Assembly: GCA_024401695.1 (NCBI GenBank)
Contig: JAKSKN010000010.1
Span: 1 to 64,000, forward strand
Source of the DNA: Bacteroidales bacterium
GTDB lineage: Bacteria > Bacteroidota > Bacteroidia > Bacteroidales > UBA932
Direction of reading: 5' to 3'
Length of the DNA: 64,000 bases
Shown here: positions 51,421-58,842 of the stretch, piece after piece
Position numbering within the stretch: position 1 is the stretch's first letter
How the letters are laid out: each line of letters opens with the position of its first letter
Made by a program: the position numbers and the translations under genes
The notes under the pieces: generated by a model
What the model saw: the letters and a program-made list of their open reading frames with translations, nothing else
Told to the model about the DNA's origin: nothing
Database searches by the model: none

Positions 51421-51461
51421 CAAAACTATATATTTTCTGTCAATAATTCAAATAATTGACA
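51421..51461 (-). promoter_or_regulatory. Promoter and operator of the AbiEi-like gene
   Basis: On the minus strand TTTG (51452-51449), a 20-bp spacer and TAGTTTTG (51428-51421) form a good promoter 7 nt from the start codon. TGTCAAT...ATTGACA (51438-51461), an inverted repeat, overlaps the -33 element and spacer. Confidence 0.6.
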
Positions 51462-51577
51462 AGATTTATAACATTTTTGCTATTTCTTTGCTGATGTAGC
51501 GATGATATCTGTTTCTGTAAATGTAAATGTAACCGTAAACAAAAACAGATAATCACCTGATTCACAATGGCATATCT

Positions 51578-51636
51578 ATTCCCGCCCGAGGCACATCAAG
51601 ATTTGCAAGTGGTTGATTTTCAATTACTTGCATTTT
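51578..51636. repeat. att-like duplicate of tRNA-Leu 3' end and terminator
   Basis: The first 17 bp are identical to the tRNA 3' end. The following hairpin (GCAAGT...ACTTGC then CATTTTTCTTGTC) is a diverged copy of the tRNA terminator. The terminator part overlaps the last codons of the LytTR gene on the other strand. Confidence 0.75.
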
Positions 51637-52532
51637 TCTTGTCTATCAAGCACTCTCTCTCTAAAATCCGGCACATTTGCTTTCGAGACAGGAAGTACCT
51701 TCTCCGATCCGAATAGCTGGAGCTTATACCCAGCGGCATTACCTGAAACTTGAGTAATGAAGTTCAGATTTACAAGGAAAGCACGATGGATATGAAAGAT
51801 GAAGGAATAGGGCGACAGCATATTTTCGATGTCATGCAACGAACACCGCAGGCGTTTCTGTAAGAGATCCTGTCCGGAGAAAAACACAATGTTCACATAG
51901 TTGGATACCGATTCTATATAGAGAATATCCGAAGGATTGAGGATGATAGTCTCCCGGCTTTCGCCTTGCAGCCTCACCTTCTCCGGCAACGTGGGATCCT
52001 GCTTTGTCTGGCACTCTGCTTCGAACTGGCTGTTGAGTGACTGAAGTTCCTCAATTTGGTATCGATGAACACGATAATAGGTGACGAAGAGATGGTAGGC
52101 GATAATAAAAGCTCCGACAGAGGCGGCTTCTTTCAAGTCGTGGAAGAACCACTGGAGCGTCAAGCTGCCATCATAATCACGCCATAGATAATCCCAATGC
52201 TCCCACCCCCAGCGGATGATGACGAAGAACTCTCCATCGAACACCGTATTGATCAGCATACAAGGGATGGCAAGATGGACCATTCTCCTGACTTGATATT
52301 CCATAGGTTGAGAATAGTCAGCCGGTAAATGGCAGAGAAAGGAAGTAACCAGTTCGCATAACATCAGAATGAGGAAGAAGCAGATGGCTTCTATCACATA
52401 ATAATTGTATGGATGCGCGTTTGCCTTGATGAAGTCTCTTGTTCCGAATGGTTCAAGCAACACGATGAAGAGGAAAAATCCGACACTATAACAGAAGTAT
52501 TCGATGAGTACGACACGAGGTATATGTTTCAT
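51624..52532 (-). CDS. Membrane-bound LytTR transcriptional regulator
   Basis: 302 residues. The ATG at 52532 opens into four or more transmembrane helices (about residues 8-160), then a short coiled segment (YQIEELQSLNSQFEAE) and a C-terminal LytTR DNA-binding domain (NPSDILYIESVSNYVNIVFFSGQ ... FIFHIHRAFLVNLNFI). No kinase or receiver domain, so it is a one-component membrane regulator. Divergent from the outer-membrane barrel gene, with TTTGGAAA direct repeats 21 bp apart between them. Its last codons overlap the att-like hairpin. Confidence 0.85.
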   Translation of the reverse strand: MKHIPRVVLIEYFCYSVGFFLFIVLLEPFGTRDFIKANAHPYNYYVIEAICFFLILMLCELVTSFLCHLPADYSQPMEYQVRRMVHLAIPCMLINTVFDGEFFVIIRWGWEHWDYLWRDYDGSLTLQWFFHDLKEAASVGAFIIAYHLFVTYYRVHRYQIEELQSLNSQFEAECQTKQDPTLPEKVRLQGESRETIILNPSDILYIESVSNYVNIVFFSGQDLLQKRLRCSLHDIENMLSPYSFIFHIHRAFLVNLNFITQVSGNAAGYKLQLFGSEKVLPVSKANVPDFRERVLDRQEKCK

Positions 52533-52599
52533 AGTGCAATGATACGTCATATCGCATAAAAGAGAAAATAAAGGTTTGAAGCGAACGCGGATTGGGATA

Positions 52600-52628
52600 T
52601 TTGGAAAGGAAACGGACGTGTTTGGAAA
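52600..52628. promoter_or_regulatory. Candidate LytTR operator
   Basis: TTTGGAAA at 52600-52607 and 52621-52628, in direct orientation with start-to-start spacing of exactly 21 bp (two helical turns), the usual arrangement of LytTR sites. It lies between the divergent LytTR and barrel genes. Confidence 0.5.
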
Positions 52629-52750
52629 AGAGTTGTGTGTACCACATTCTTGGCATCTGTCCCTAAGATTTGGAGGTTGATGCGGAAGTCCTTCTCTTTG
52701 CACAATGACATCATTAACATTCCCTTGTGGAGTTCGTCAGTATAGCAGTT

Positions 52751-55120
52751 ATGAAGAAAACATTTTTTATGGCGGCATTCCTGCTGGTGGCAGGCACCGC
52801 GGTGTGTTTCGGGCAGAACGAGTCCGTCATCAAAGGGCGAATCATTGAAAAGAAATCAGGTGAACCGATTGGATTTGCCACAGTTGCTGTGCTAAGTGCA
52901 GACAGTACAGTGGTAGCCGGGGCAATGGCCGAAGAGGATGGTGGCTTTGAACTGAAAGCGACGAAAGGCCCTGCAATCTTGAAAGTGGCTTTAGTAGGTT
53001 ATAAGGACATTGATAAAGACATTACTGTTTCAGGCCAGACCTTGAATGTCGGTGATCTGGCTTTGGAAGAGGATATGCTGACTTTGGAAGGAGCGGTTGT
53101 CCAAGCGCAACTGCCACGCACTGAACTTAAAGGGGATGCCGTAGTGACAAATATTACCGGATCTGTGCTTGAGCATGCGGGAAATGCACAGGACCTGATG
53201 GCCAAAGTGCCTGGAATGATCAGGCATGACGGAAAAAACGAAGTGATAGGAAGAGGAGAGCCGGTGTACTATATCAACGGACGCAGGGTGCTTGACCAGG
53301 ACGAGCTCCGCAGCCTGATGTCGGAAGAGGTGCGCTCAATCGAGGTCGTGAGTAATCCCGGGGCGGCATACGGAGGTGAAATCAAGTCCGTAGTCCGCAT
53401 CAGGACTGTCAGGCGTCAGGGTGAAGGCTTCAGTTTCGCGCTTACCAGCCAGGCAAAGAAGTATCTGACCACAAAGGATTTCGACCCTTCGTGGACAGTC
53501 CTTGACCTGAACTACAGGAAGGGCAGCGTTGATTTTATAGGCAAGCTGACATACTGGGAGAATCACGGCTATCAGTATTCTGACATATGGGAGGGTGCTT
53601 ATGTTCCCGGCAAATACTACGAACAAATAGGAACCGCTGGCGTCAGACAGCACGTAGGAGGCACCCAGGCCCTGTTCGGAATGAATTGGCAGATAAATGA
53701 GAACCATTCCGTAGGCTTCCAGGTTCAGAACAAGGCACTGCTGTTCGGCAATTATAAGGAAACCGTCGAAGAAGATGTCTTTATGAATACCATTTCAACC
53801 GACCACCTTACATCTGTCAATGACTGTGATATGCTGAAAAGCGGCGGCTGGCTGGGCAATGTGTACTATAGCGGTAAGGTGGATAAGCTTGAGATTGAAT
53901 TCAATACAGATTTTCAAACGAATGACGAATCGAACAGAACTGCCATCAAGGAATCCAGTTGGCTCGAGGCGCGCAATATAAAGAGTGATGTGGACAATTC
54001 CTCAGCTATGATAGCCGGCAAACTTGTGTTCAAATATCCATTAGGGAAAGGGCAAATCCAGGCAGGTATGGAAGAAACCTATGCAAAGACCTGGCAGCGG
54101 CACAACATCGACTTTGCTGAAATCGCATTCTCCGAATCTGAAATCAAGGAGAATACGATAGCCGGCTTTGCCGAATACTCGCTGCCTCTCAAATTCGGAC
54201 AGCTCAGTGCCGGTGTGCGGTATGAGCACGTCGATTTTATCTACAACGATATCGCCGGAACGAATGACCTGAGCCGCAAACAGGACAACTGGTTCCCCTC
54301 CGCGTCGTTCTCTACCAAAATAGGTAAGGTCGGAATTTCGGCAAGCGTATCCGGCAAGACCATGCGTCCCGGATTCTGGAAACTGTCCAATGAGGTGCAG
54401 TACCACAGCCGTTTCACCTATCAGACAGGTGACCCTACATTGAAGAATGAAAAGTACATCGATGCAGGCCTTAACGTCAACTGGACCTGGCTCACATTCA
54501 GCGCTACTTATGAGAACATCAAGGATGCCATAGAGCAGGTGGGCTATCCCTACAACGATGAAGGCGTGACAATGCTCAAATACAGCAATCTGAACTGTCC
54601 CATCAACATCTTCAGTGCATATCTTGTAGCCGCTCCCACCATAGGTTGCTGGAGCCCGCAGTATACCGTGGGCTTAAGGAAGCAGTACCTGGACCTGGAA
54701 GTCAACGACATCAGAGAACCTTCAGGTGTCAGGACCGTAGGATACAACAAGCCGATGTTCGTTGTTCATTTGAATAACTCCTTCCGTTTCAAGAAGAGCT
54801 GGCAACTATCTGCTGACTACCAGTTCCAGAGCAGGATGAGTTACGGTGCAGCTGAGGTCCGAGCCAATATGAATCTGCTTGAATTCAGCGTCCAGAAATC
54901 ATTCTTGAAGGATGATGCGCTGACGGTCAAACTGTCAGCATATGATGTACTGAACAGTACCATTGACGACGTGTTCGTGGATTACGGTCAGTTCAGCATC
55001 ACCCAAACAAGTGATCATAAGAACCCGGCCATCATTCTGCGAGTGTCATATCACTTCAATACGGCAAACAACAAGTACAAAGGCACAGGTGCTGGAGACT
55101 CCGTCAAGAACAGGTTCTGA
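52751..55120 (+). CDS. Outer-membrane beta-barrel protein, TonB-receptor-like
   Basis: 789 residues. Signal peptide ending AVCFGQ, a carboxypeptidase-regulatory-like domain (about 25-110; VIKGRIIEKKSGEPIGFATVAV), a short plug-like region (NAQDLMAKVPGMIRHDG ... EEVRSIEVVSNPGAAYGGE), then a long barrel with alternating Tyr/Trp strands. It fits the outer_membrane beta-barrel group seen with TonB-dependent receptors, but no partner SusD or TonB box is evident. Probably regulated by the divergent LytTR protein. A TTCTCTTTG near 52695 is an imperfect -7 candidate. Confidence 0.85.
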   Translation: MKKTFFMAAFLLVAGTAVCFGQNESVIKGRIIEKKSGEPIGFATVAVLSADSTVVAGAMAEEDGGFELKATKGPAILKVALVGYKDIDKDITVSGQTLNVGDLALEEDMLTLEGAVVQAQLPRTELKGDAVVTNITGSVLEHAGNAQDLMAKVPGMIRHDGKNEVIGRGEPVYYINGRRVLDQDELRSLMSEEVRSIEVVSNPGAAYGGEIKSVVRIRTVRRQGEGFSFALTSQAKKYLTTKDFDPSWTVLDLNYRKGSVDFIGKLTYWENHGYQYSDIWEGAYVPGKYYEQIGTAGVRQHVGGTQALFGMNWQINENHSVGFQVQNKALLFGNYKETVEEDVFMNTISTDHLTSVNDCDMLKSGGWLGNVYYSGKVDKLEIEFNTDFQTNDESNRTAIKESSWLEARNIKSDVDNSSAMIAGKLVFKYPLGKGQIQAGMEETYAKTWQRHNIDFAEIAFSESEIKENTIAGFAEYSLPLKFGQLSAGVRYEHVDFIYNDIAGTNDLSRKQDNWFPSASFSTKIGKVGISASVSGKTMRPGFWKLSNEVQYHSRFTYQTGDPTLKNEKYIDAGLNVNWTWLTFSATYENIKDAIEQVGYPYNDEGVTMLKYSNLNCPINIFSAYLVAAPTIGCWSPQYTVGLRKQYLDLEVNDIREPSGVRTVGYNKPMFVVHLNNSFRFKKSWQLSADYQFQSRMSYGAAEVRANMNLLEFSVQKSFLKDDALTVKLSAYDVLNSTIDDVFVDYGQFSITQTSDHKNPAIILRVSYHFNTANNKYKGTGAGDSVKNRF

Positions 55121-55226
55121 CAGCCGCTTGGACGAAGCAGGCGTTTGTGGACCCTTTCCAGGACAAAACGGATATATGGCTCTGCAGGCAGCACCTTTTC
55201 AATGGCGGCGGCTGCGATTGGGAACA

Positions 55227-55243
55227 CAGAACTGACAGTTCTG
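55227..55243 (+). terminator. Palindrome after the barrel gene
   Basis: CAGAACTG-A-CAGTTCTG, an 8-bp perfect palindrome with a 1-nt centre, about 105 nt after the barrel stop. No U-run on the plus strand; weak terminator call. Confidence 0.35.
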
Positions 55244-55258
55244 AAATCAAAATGAAAA

Positions 55259-55287
55259 ATCCCGGCATCCTTTCGGACTACCGGGAT
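55259..55287 (-). terminator. Terminator of the small lipoprotein gene
   Basis: ATCCCGG...CCGGGAT stem, 9 nt past the stop, followed on the minus strand by TTTTT. Confidence 0.75.
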
Positions 55288-55295
55288 ATGTCGAA

Positions 55296-55730
55296 TCAAT
55301 GCATCGGCGGTTTCATATAAACAGTATCCTCAGTGGGTAACTTGATTTTAATTTCAAAGTCTTCTTGAATCGCAAATGCTTTTTCCGAAGCTATGATAAC
55401 ATTTCCGCATGAGCATGTCCATTTGCAATATCCCTCCATCAAGTCCCCTTCCTTGTATGTAGTGAAGGGATAAGCTTCGCCATTGAGAGTCAGCGTCCAC
55501 ATCGGAGACTGTCCGGAAGGATATTCCTTGAATGAAGGGGCTGCCTCTGCATTCCGACTTACTTCCAGCAGGTTTTCCATTTGATATTCCAAATGATAAA
55601 TTGCCTCGCATATACAGGTAATATCAATAGCTGGATGATCTAGTATCGGTTCCTGCGGCTCATCATGATTTCCGCATCCGGCAAACAATATCACCCCTCC
55701 CACTGTCAATAATAATAAAATCTTTTTCAT
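55296..55730 (-). CDS. Small lipoprotein of unknown function
   Basis: 144 residues. ATG at 55730 gives a lipoprotein signal ending GGVILFAGCG. Four cysteines in two pairs (CIC near residue 40, CKWTCSC near 102) may form disulfides or bind metal. No family recognised. -7 box TAACTTTG at 55752-55759, 21 nt upstream. Confidence 0.75.
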   Translation of the reverse strand: MKKILLLLTVGGVILFAGCGNHDEPQEPILDHPAIDITCICEAIYHLEYQMENLLEVSRNAEAAPSFKEYPSGQSPMWTLTLNGEAYPFTTYKEGDLMEGYCKWTCSCGNVIIASEKAFAIQEDFEIKIKLPTEDTVYMKPPMH

Positions 55731-55751
55731 TGCTTTTTTGTCTAACTTTCT

Positions 55752-55759
55752 CAAAGTTA
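55752..55759 (-). promoter_or_regulatory. -7 box of the small lipoprotein gene
   Basis: TAACTTTG on the minus strand, 21 nt before the ATG at 55730; it also argues against the more upstream ATG at 55754, which lies inside it. Confidence 0.55.
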
Positions 55760-55846
55760 ATATTTTCCCGACTATTTACAATGTAAAAAGCAAATTTATG
55801 TGTTAAACGAAATCTTTTGCATCCAAATATCAAACTCGGTTTTTCC

Positions 55847-56104
55847 TTAGCCTACCAGCCATTTGTGCTTCACAACACTGTAAATAGGAACAAGCGGAAT
55901 AATGATGGGCACTTTGCGGACATACTCCTGATATTCCGGACGGTTGCCGTAATTCTTTTTCTGCCGCAATTCGAGCCTCCTGGCACCGCTGAACATTACC
56001 CAAAGAATCAGCGCATATCCCCAGTCTCAACCCATATACCGTAAGCAATATGCAAATAGCTTTCATCCAGGTATCCATTCCTCCCCAGAACAGCACCCTC
56101 ATCC
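55847..56104 (-). pseudogene. DUF1295-family membrane protein, 3' fragment with frameshift
   Basis: The C-terminal ~85 residues of a DUF1295 (steroid 5-alpha-reductase-like) protein. VLFWGGM opens one frame (56100 region); after about position 56010 the match continues in another frame as WGYALILWVMFSGARRLELR, NRPEYQEYVRKVPIIIP and KHKWLVG to the stop at 55847. So the N-terminal two thirds are missing and there is one frameshift. The truncation point coincides with the start of hairpin repeat copy B (56086). Confidence 0.75.
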
Positions 56105-56297
56105 GTTCTGAGCAAGTTGCTATAACTCAATAAAATAAACGAAATGACCCCCACGAAATTCAGAGGGGTCATTTCGCGTAATTATTGTTATATCAGTTAC
56201 TTCCACAGAACACCTTATCTTTGACTCCCTCGGAGGCGAGCAGCCTCGCCGTGGAGTCGCAGCCATCTACGAAGAAGGCGACCAATAATCACTTATT
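56086..56297. repeat. Dispersed hairpin repeat, copy B
   Basis: Direct-orientation relative of 12365-12530. The central stem is AATGACCCC/GGGGTCATT (56143-56151, 56165-56173), a paired change from copy A. It has an extra ~45 bp (56216-56262) that includes a TATCTTTG box and a nested hairpin GACTCC...GGCGAG-CAGC-CTCGCC...GGAGTC. It ends after AATAATCACTTATT, the left arm only of copy A's terminal hairpin. With the pseudogene it accounts for the gene-free stretch 55731-56465. Confidence 0.7.
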
Positions 56298-56353
56298 AGT
56301 AATATGAAACCGCAAACGGAAATAGATAAACATCAAAAACGTAAAGATTATCA

Positions 56354-56536
56354 ATGAGATCGCTGAATAGATATCTGACAGCCCTGCTGATGTGTCTTGT
56401 ATTCTGCCAGGGGCTGATGGGAGCAGAGAAGAGAGAGATGACCGGCAGGATGATGGTGCCGATGATCACAGGGAGTGACTCTCCTCTTCGAAGATGCTTT
56501 CGAAAACGGAGCGGAGGGCGGATTTGTCGCGTATAA
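56354..56536 (+). pseudogene. Possible 5' remnant of a secreted-protein gene
   Basis: 60 codons. The first ~24 residues (RSLNRYLTALLMCLVFCQGLMGA) look like a signal peptide; the following residues lose character once the frame enters the 3' end of the HD-domain gene on the opposite strand (from 56466). It probably marks a gene cut off at this junction. Could also be a chance frame. Confidence 0.3.
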
Positions 56537-57101
56537 TCCGTCGGAGCTCCTCAAGATTGGCGGAATTCCGGGATTCCGGTATCCACAGCTTGAGATAACC
56601 GCCGTCACCGTATTTTTCTTCGAGATGCCCCACGGTCCTGTTCCAATGGCCTTCCTTTGAAAGTTCGGGGTAGTTCTTGAATCCGAACTGAACCGTTCTG
56701 CGAATCACAACCTCAGGGATTATCTGACGGTCGGCTTCAGCGATTATCCTGCCATAGATGCTGCGTGGCGGCTCTTTCGCCGACGCCCGGTGATCCTCCG
56801 CCGCCTGCGCCATCGTCTCAATCTGCCCGGCGGAGAACCATCTGCGGAGTTCCGGAAGGGTCCTTATGATCCTGCCGGATTCAAGATGATGGTTCTGCCT
56901 TCCGGCGGACAGACCGAGGTCGTGGCAGGCAGCTGCGACGGCAACCATATCGGTATCAACGTCATAGTATCGGGACAGCTCAAGCGAAGTATCGATGACA
57001 TATCTCGCGTGGTCCCGCCGGTGCGCTTTGTCAAAGGCATCGTAGCGGGGAAAGATGCTATGCTCTATCCACTCGAATATTTCCGCGGTACAATCGGACA
57101 T
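56466..57101 (-). CDS. HD-domain hydrolase
   Basis: 211 residues. HD metal-binding residues are visible: His31 (DHARYV), His60-Asp61 (ACHDLGLS), His71/72, His104 (AEDHRAS) and Asp124 (AEADRQ). Such proteins hydrolyse phosphate esters or related bonds. It follows the ACP gene by 3 nt and is the third gene of the condensation-domain operon; what it acts on there is unknown. Confidence 0.85.
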   Translation of the reverse strand: MSDCTAEIFEWIEHSIFPRYDAFDKAHRRDHARYVIDTSLELSRYYDVDTDMVAVAAACHDLGLSAGRQNHHLESGRIIRTLPELRRWFSAGQIETMAQAAEDHRASAKEPPRSIYGRIIAEADRQIIPEVVIRRTVQFGFKNYPELSKEGHWNRTVGHLEEKYGDGGYLKLWIPESRNSANLEELRRIIRDKSALRSVFESIFEEESHSL

Positions 57102-57104
57102 TGT

Positions 57105-57335
57105 TCAACGATGACAGTCAACGTAGGAGATTATGTCGTCAAGCTTTGTCATTCCGATGAAAGCGTCGTTCGGGATGCTGATTCCGAAATGGTCCTCGAC
57201 GGCACCGACGAATGACAGAAGGGCGAAAGAATCCAGTCCGGCTGAAAACTTGAAACCGGCCGCAGTGTCGATCTGGTCTGCAGGGGTCTCAACGTAGTCG
57301 CCGAGAATTTCAAGTACTTCTTCTTTTGTGCTCAT
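57105..57335 (-). CDS. Acyl/peptidyl carrier protein
   Basis: 76 residues, four-helix ACP. The phosphopantetheine attachment serine is Ser36 in GLDSFALLSF (DSF where fatty-acid ACPs have DSL). Length and the C-terminal LDDIISYV helix are typical. Lies between a condensation-domain protein and an HD protein, 3-4 nt from each, so it is dedicated to this small pathway and not the housekeeping ACP. Confidence 0.93.
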   Translation of the reverse strand: MSTKEEVLEILGDYVETPADQIDTAAGFKFSAGLDSFALLSFVGAVEDHFGISIPNDAFIGMTKLDDIISYVDCHR

Positions 57336-57339
57336 AGGT

Positions 57340-58689
57340 TTAGAATAGTTTGTTCAAGGCCGTCCCGGACGAAGCGAGAACGGTTTCAATCACGTGCACG
57401 TATGTATTCTGGAAATCGGCAAGCTGGGCGCCGGTCACCATAATCTTCTGGATATCATAGATGACATCGACTTCATCACTTCCAGGTCCGGCCATCAGGG
57501 CAATGTAGGTTACAAGCGCGCCCTTGCCGTTGCTGTGAATCTGGAACTTGATGCCCTCTGGCGTTTCGAACGGGATGAACGAGAACGCATAGTTGGTGAT
57601 CTGACCGGCCAAAGAATAGTTCCAGAGCTTGTGCTGCAATGCCTCCACTTCAAGGTAGGACAGCCTGGTATGCTTATACAGTTCATTCTGTTCCTCGAAA
57701 GCTTCTTTGACATATTCAAGGAAACTCTTCGAGTAATCGATATAGGTGTACACGCTGATGGATTGTACTTTCGTACCGCCGGCCCTGCGCTCGGCCATAG
57801 TGCCGCGGCAGTCAAGCAGCATCAGAGGGGCCTGCCTTTCGAGTTTCCCGTTCACGACGGATGCCGCGATATTGCAAGTGTAGAAATAAAATGCGGAAAG
57901 CGGGATCTGGTTTTCGGCGCACCACTGCTTGACATTTGCTCCGACAGCTGCCGGAATGGTGAACTTGTAGCCTTCGGTATCGCACCTTACAAAATTGTAC
58001 GGTAGCGAGAACTTGCCTTTCCTTTTCTGCTTGAGCCAGAGGTCAGAAGCGTCTCCGTTTATGCCGCAGTAAGTCGGATGCTCGGGATGACGGACTTCAT
58101 AATAGTCCTTGAAGAAAGCTTCGTCCTTCGCTTTCAGCTCCGTGTTGGCCTTGTATGACAGGTCCTTCTGAAGCACGTCCTCGAAACTGCCGGGGGCCTC
58201 AGGCAGGTCTGTCTTGTTCTTCAGTGCAGAATATACCTTGAAAAGGTCGGACACAATGACGCCAATGGCATAGGTGTCGGCTACGTAATGACTTATCTTG
58301 AAATATACGGTCTGGCCACCGTCAACTTCCGTGGCGTAGGCAACCTTCAGCACCTCTCCCTTGAAAACCTTGAGGGCGTGCCTTCTGAAGGACTTCAGGA
58401 ACTTCTCTTTCTCTCCATTGGAATTGAAATGCACTTCCGGGATATCGGAGATACTCCTGGCATCCTCAAAATACTGAAAGATCTCCTTACCTTTCTTTAC
58501 AAAAGTCAACCTCAAGCAGTCGTTCCTCTCTATTACACGGTTGATGGCTTCGGTCATCAGCGACTTGTCAAAGCCATCTGCCAGCTCAGTCGAGAAAACG
58601 ATATTGGCAACGCAGCCGTAGAGTGAATACTTGGTCTGAAGGTGAATTACATCCTGAGATGAATTGAATCCATATAACGTCTTTTCCAT
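57340..58689 (-). CDS. Stand-alone condensation-domain protein
   Basis: 449 residues with the condensation (C) domain fold of non-ribosomal peptide synthetases and related acyltransferases. The HHxxxDG motif is SHYVADT: catalytic His134 and Asp138 are kept, the first His and final Gly are not. A later PLMLLDCRG stretch near residue 285 resembles C-domain core motifs. It would join an ACP-bound acyl or aminoacyl group to an acceptor. The -7 box ends 4 nt before the ATG. Divergent from a LytTR regulator. Confidence 0.75.
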   Translation of the reverse strand: MEKTLYGFNSSQDVIHLQTKYSLYGCVANIVFSTELADGFDKSLMTEAINRVIERNDCLRLTFVKKGKEIFQYFEDARSISDIPEVHFNSNGEKEKFLKSFRRHALKVFKGEVLKVAYATEVDGGQTVYFKISHYVADTYAIGVIVSDLFKVYSALKNKTDLPEAPGSFEDVLQKDLSYKANTELKAKDEAFFKDYYEVRHPEHPTYCGINGDASDLWLKQKRKGKFSLPYNFVRCDTEGYKFTIPAAVGANVKQWCAENQIPLSAFYFYTCNIAASVVNGKLERQAPLMLLDCRGTMAERRAGGTKVQSISVYTYIDYSKSFLEYVKEAFEEQNELYKHTRLSYLEVEALQHKLWNYSLAGQITNYAFSFIPFETPEGIKFQIHSNGKGALVTYIALMAGPGSDEVDVIYDIQKIMVTGAQLADFQNTYVHVIETVLASSGTALNKLF

Positions 58690-58693
58690 ATCG

Positions 58694-58701
58694 CAAATTT
58701 A
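58694..58701 (-). promoter_or_regulatory. -7 box of the condensation-domain operon
   Basis: TAAATTTG on the minus strand, 4 nt before the ATG at 58689: predicted leaderless mRNA. Confidence 0.55.
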
Positions 58702-58789
58702 GCCCAAAACATCATTCGCCGTCCAAATTGGGACAAGAGAAGGCTGCTATCCACTAAAACGGCAATTCAGGGATAAAATTACGCATTCT

Positions 58790-58840
58790 GTGACGAATCC
58801 GACAAAATAACTATATTTGTCACACGATTTTTGTGACGAA
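58790..58840. promoter_or_regulatory. Candidate LytTR operator and promoter
   Basis: TGTGACGAA at 58790-58798 and again at 58832-58840, direct, spaced 42 bp (four turns). Between them lie the -7 box TATATTTG (58812-58819) of the LytTR gene and an inverted TGTCACA (58819-58825). The second copy ends 2 nt before the LytTR ATG, so binding there would block transcription or translation. Confidence 0.5.
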
Positions 58841-58842
58841 AT

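Larger units (their letters stand above)
49293..51594. mobile_element. Remnant island bounded by tRNA-Leu 3' end duplication
   Basis: ATTCCCGCCCGAGGCAC occurs at the tRNA 3' end (49293-49309) and again at 51578-51594, each followed by a related hairpin terminator. This is the footprint of site-specific integration into a tRNA gene. The enclosed 2.3 kb carries a PstS-like lipoprotein and an orphan AbiEi-like regulator but no integrase. The gene-free part 49354-49559 has two TTTGGACACA direct repeats and otherwise nothing I can identify. Confidence 0.6.

Noticed and set aside
56341..56355. Resemblance of GTAAAGATTATCAA to the terminal repeat of the palindromic element (ATAAAGATTACCAA)
   Set aside because: About 12 matching bases in AT-rich DNA without the rest of the element; not enough for a third copy.
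56304..56357. A 17-codon frame overlapping the next ATG by ATGA just after repeat copy B
   Set aside because: Too short and Lys/Gln-rich, with no relative in copy A; probably chance.
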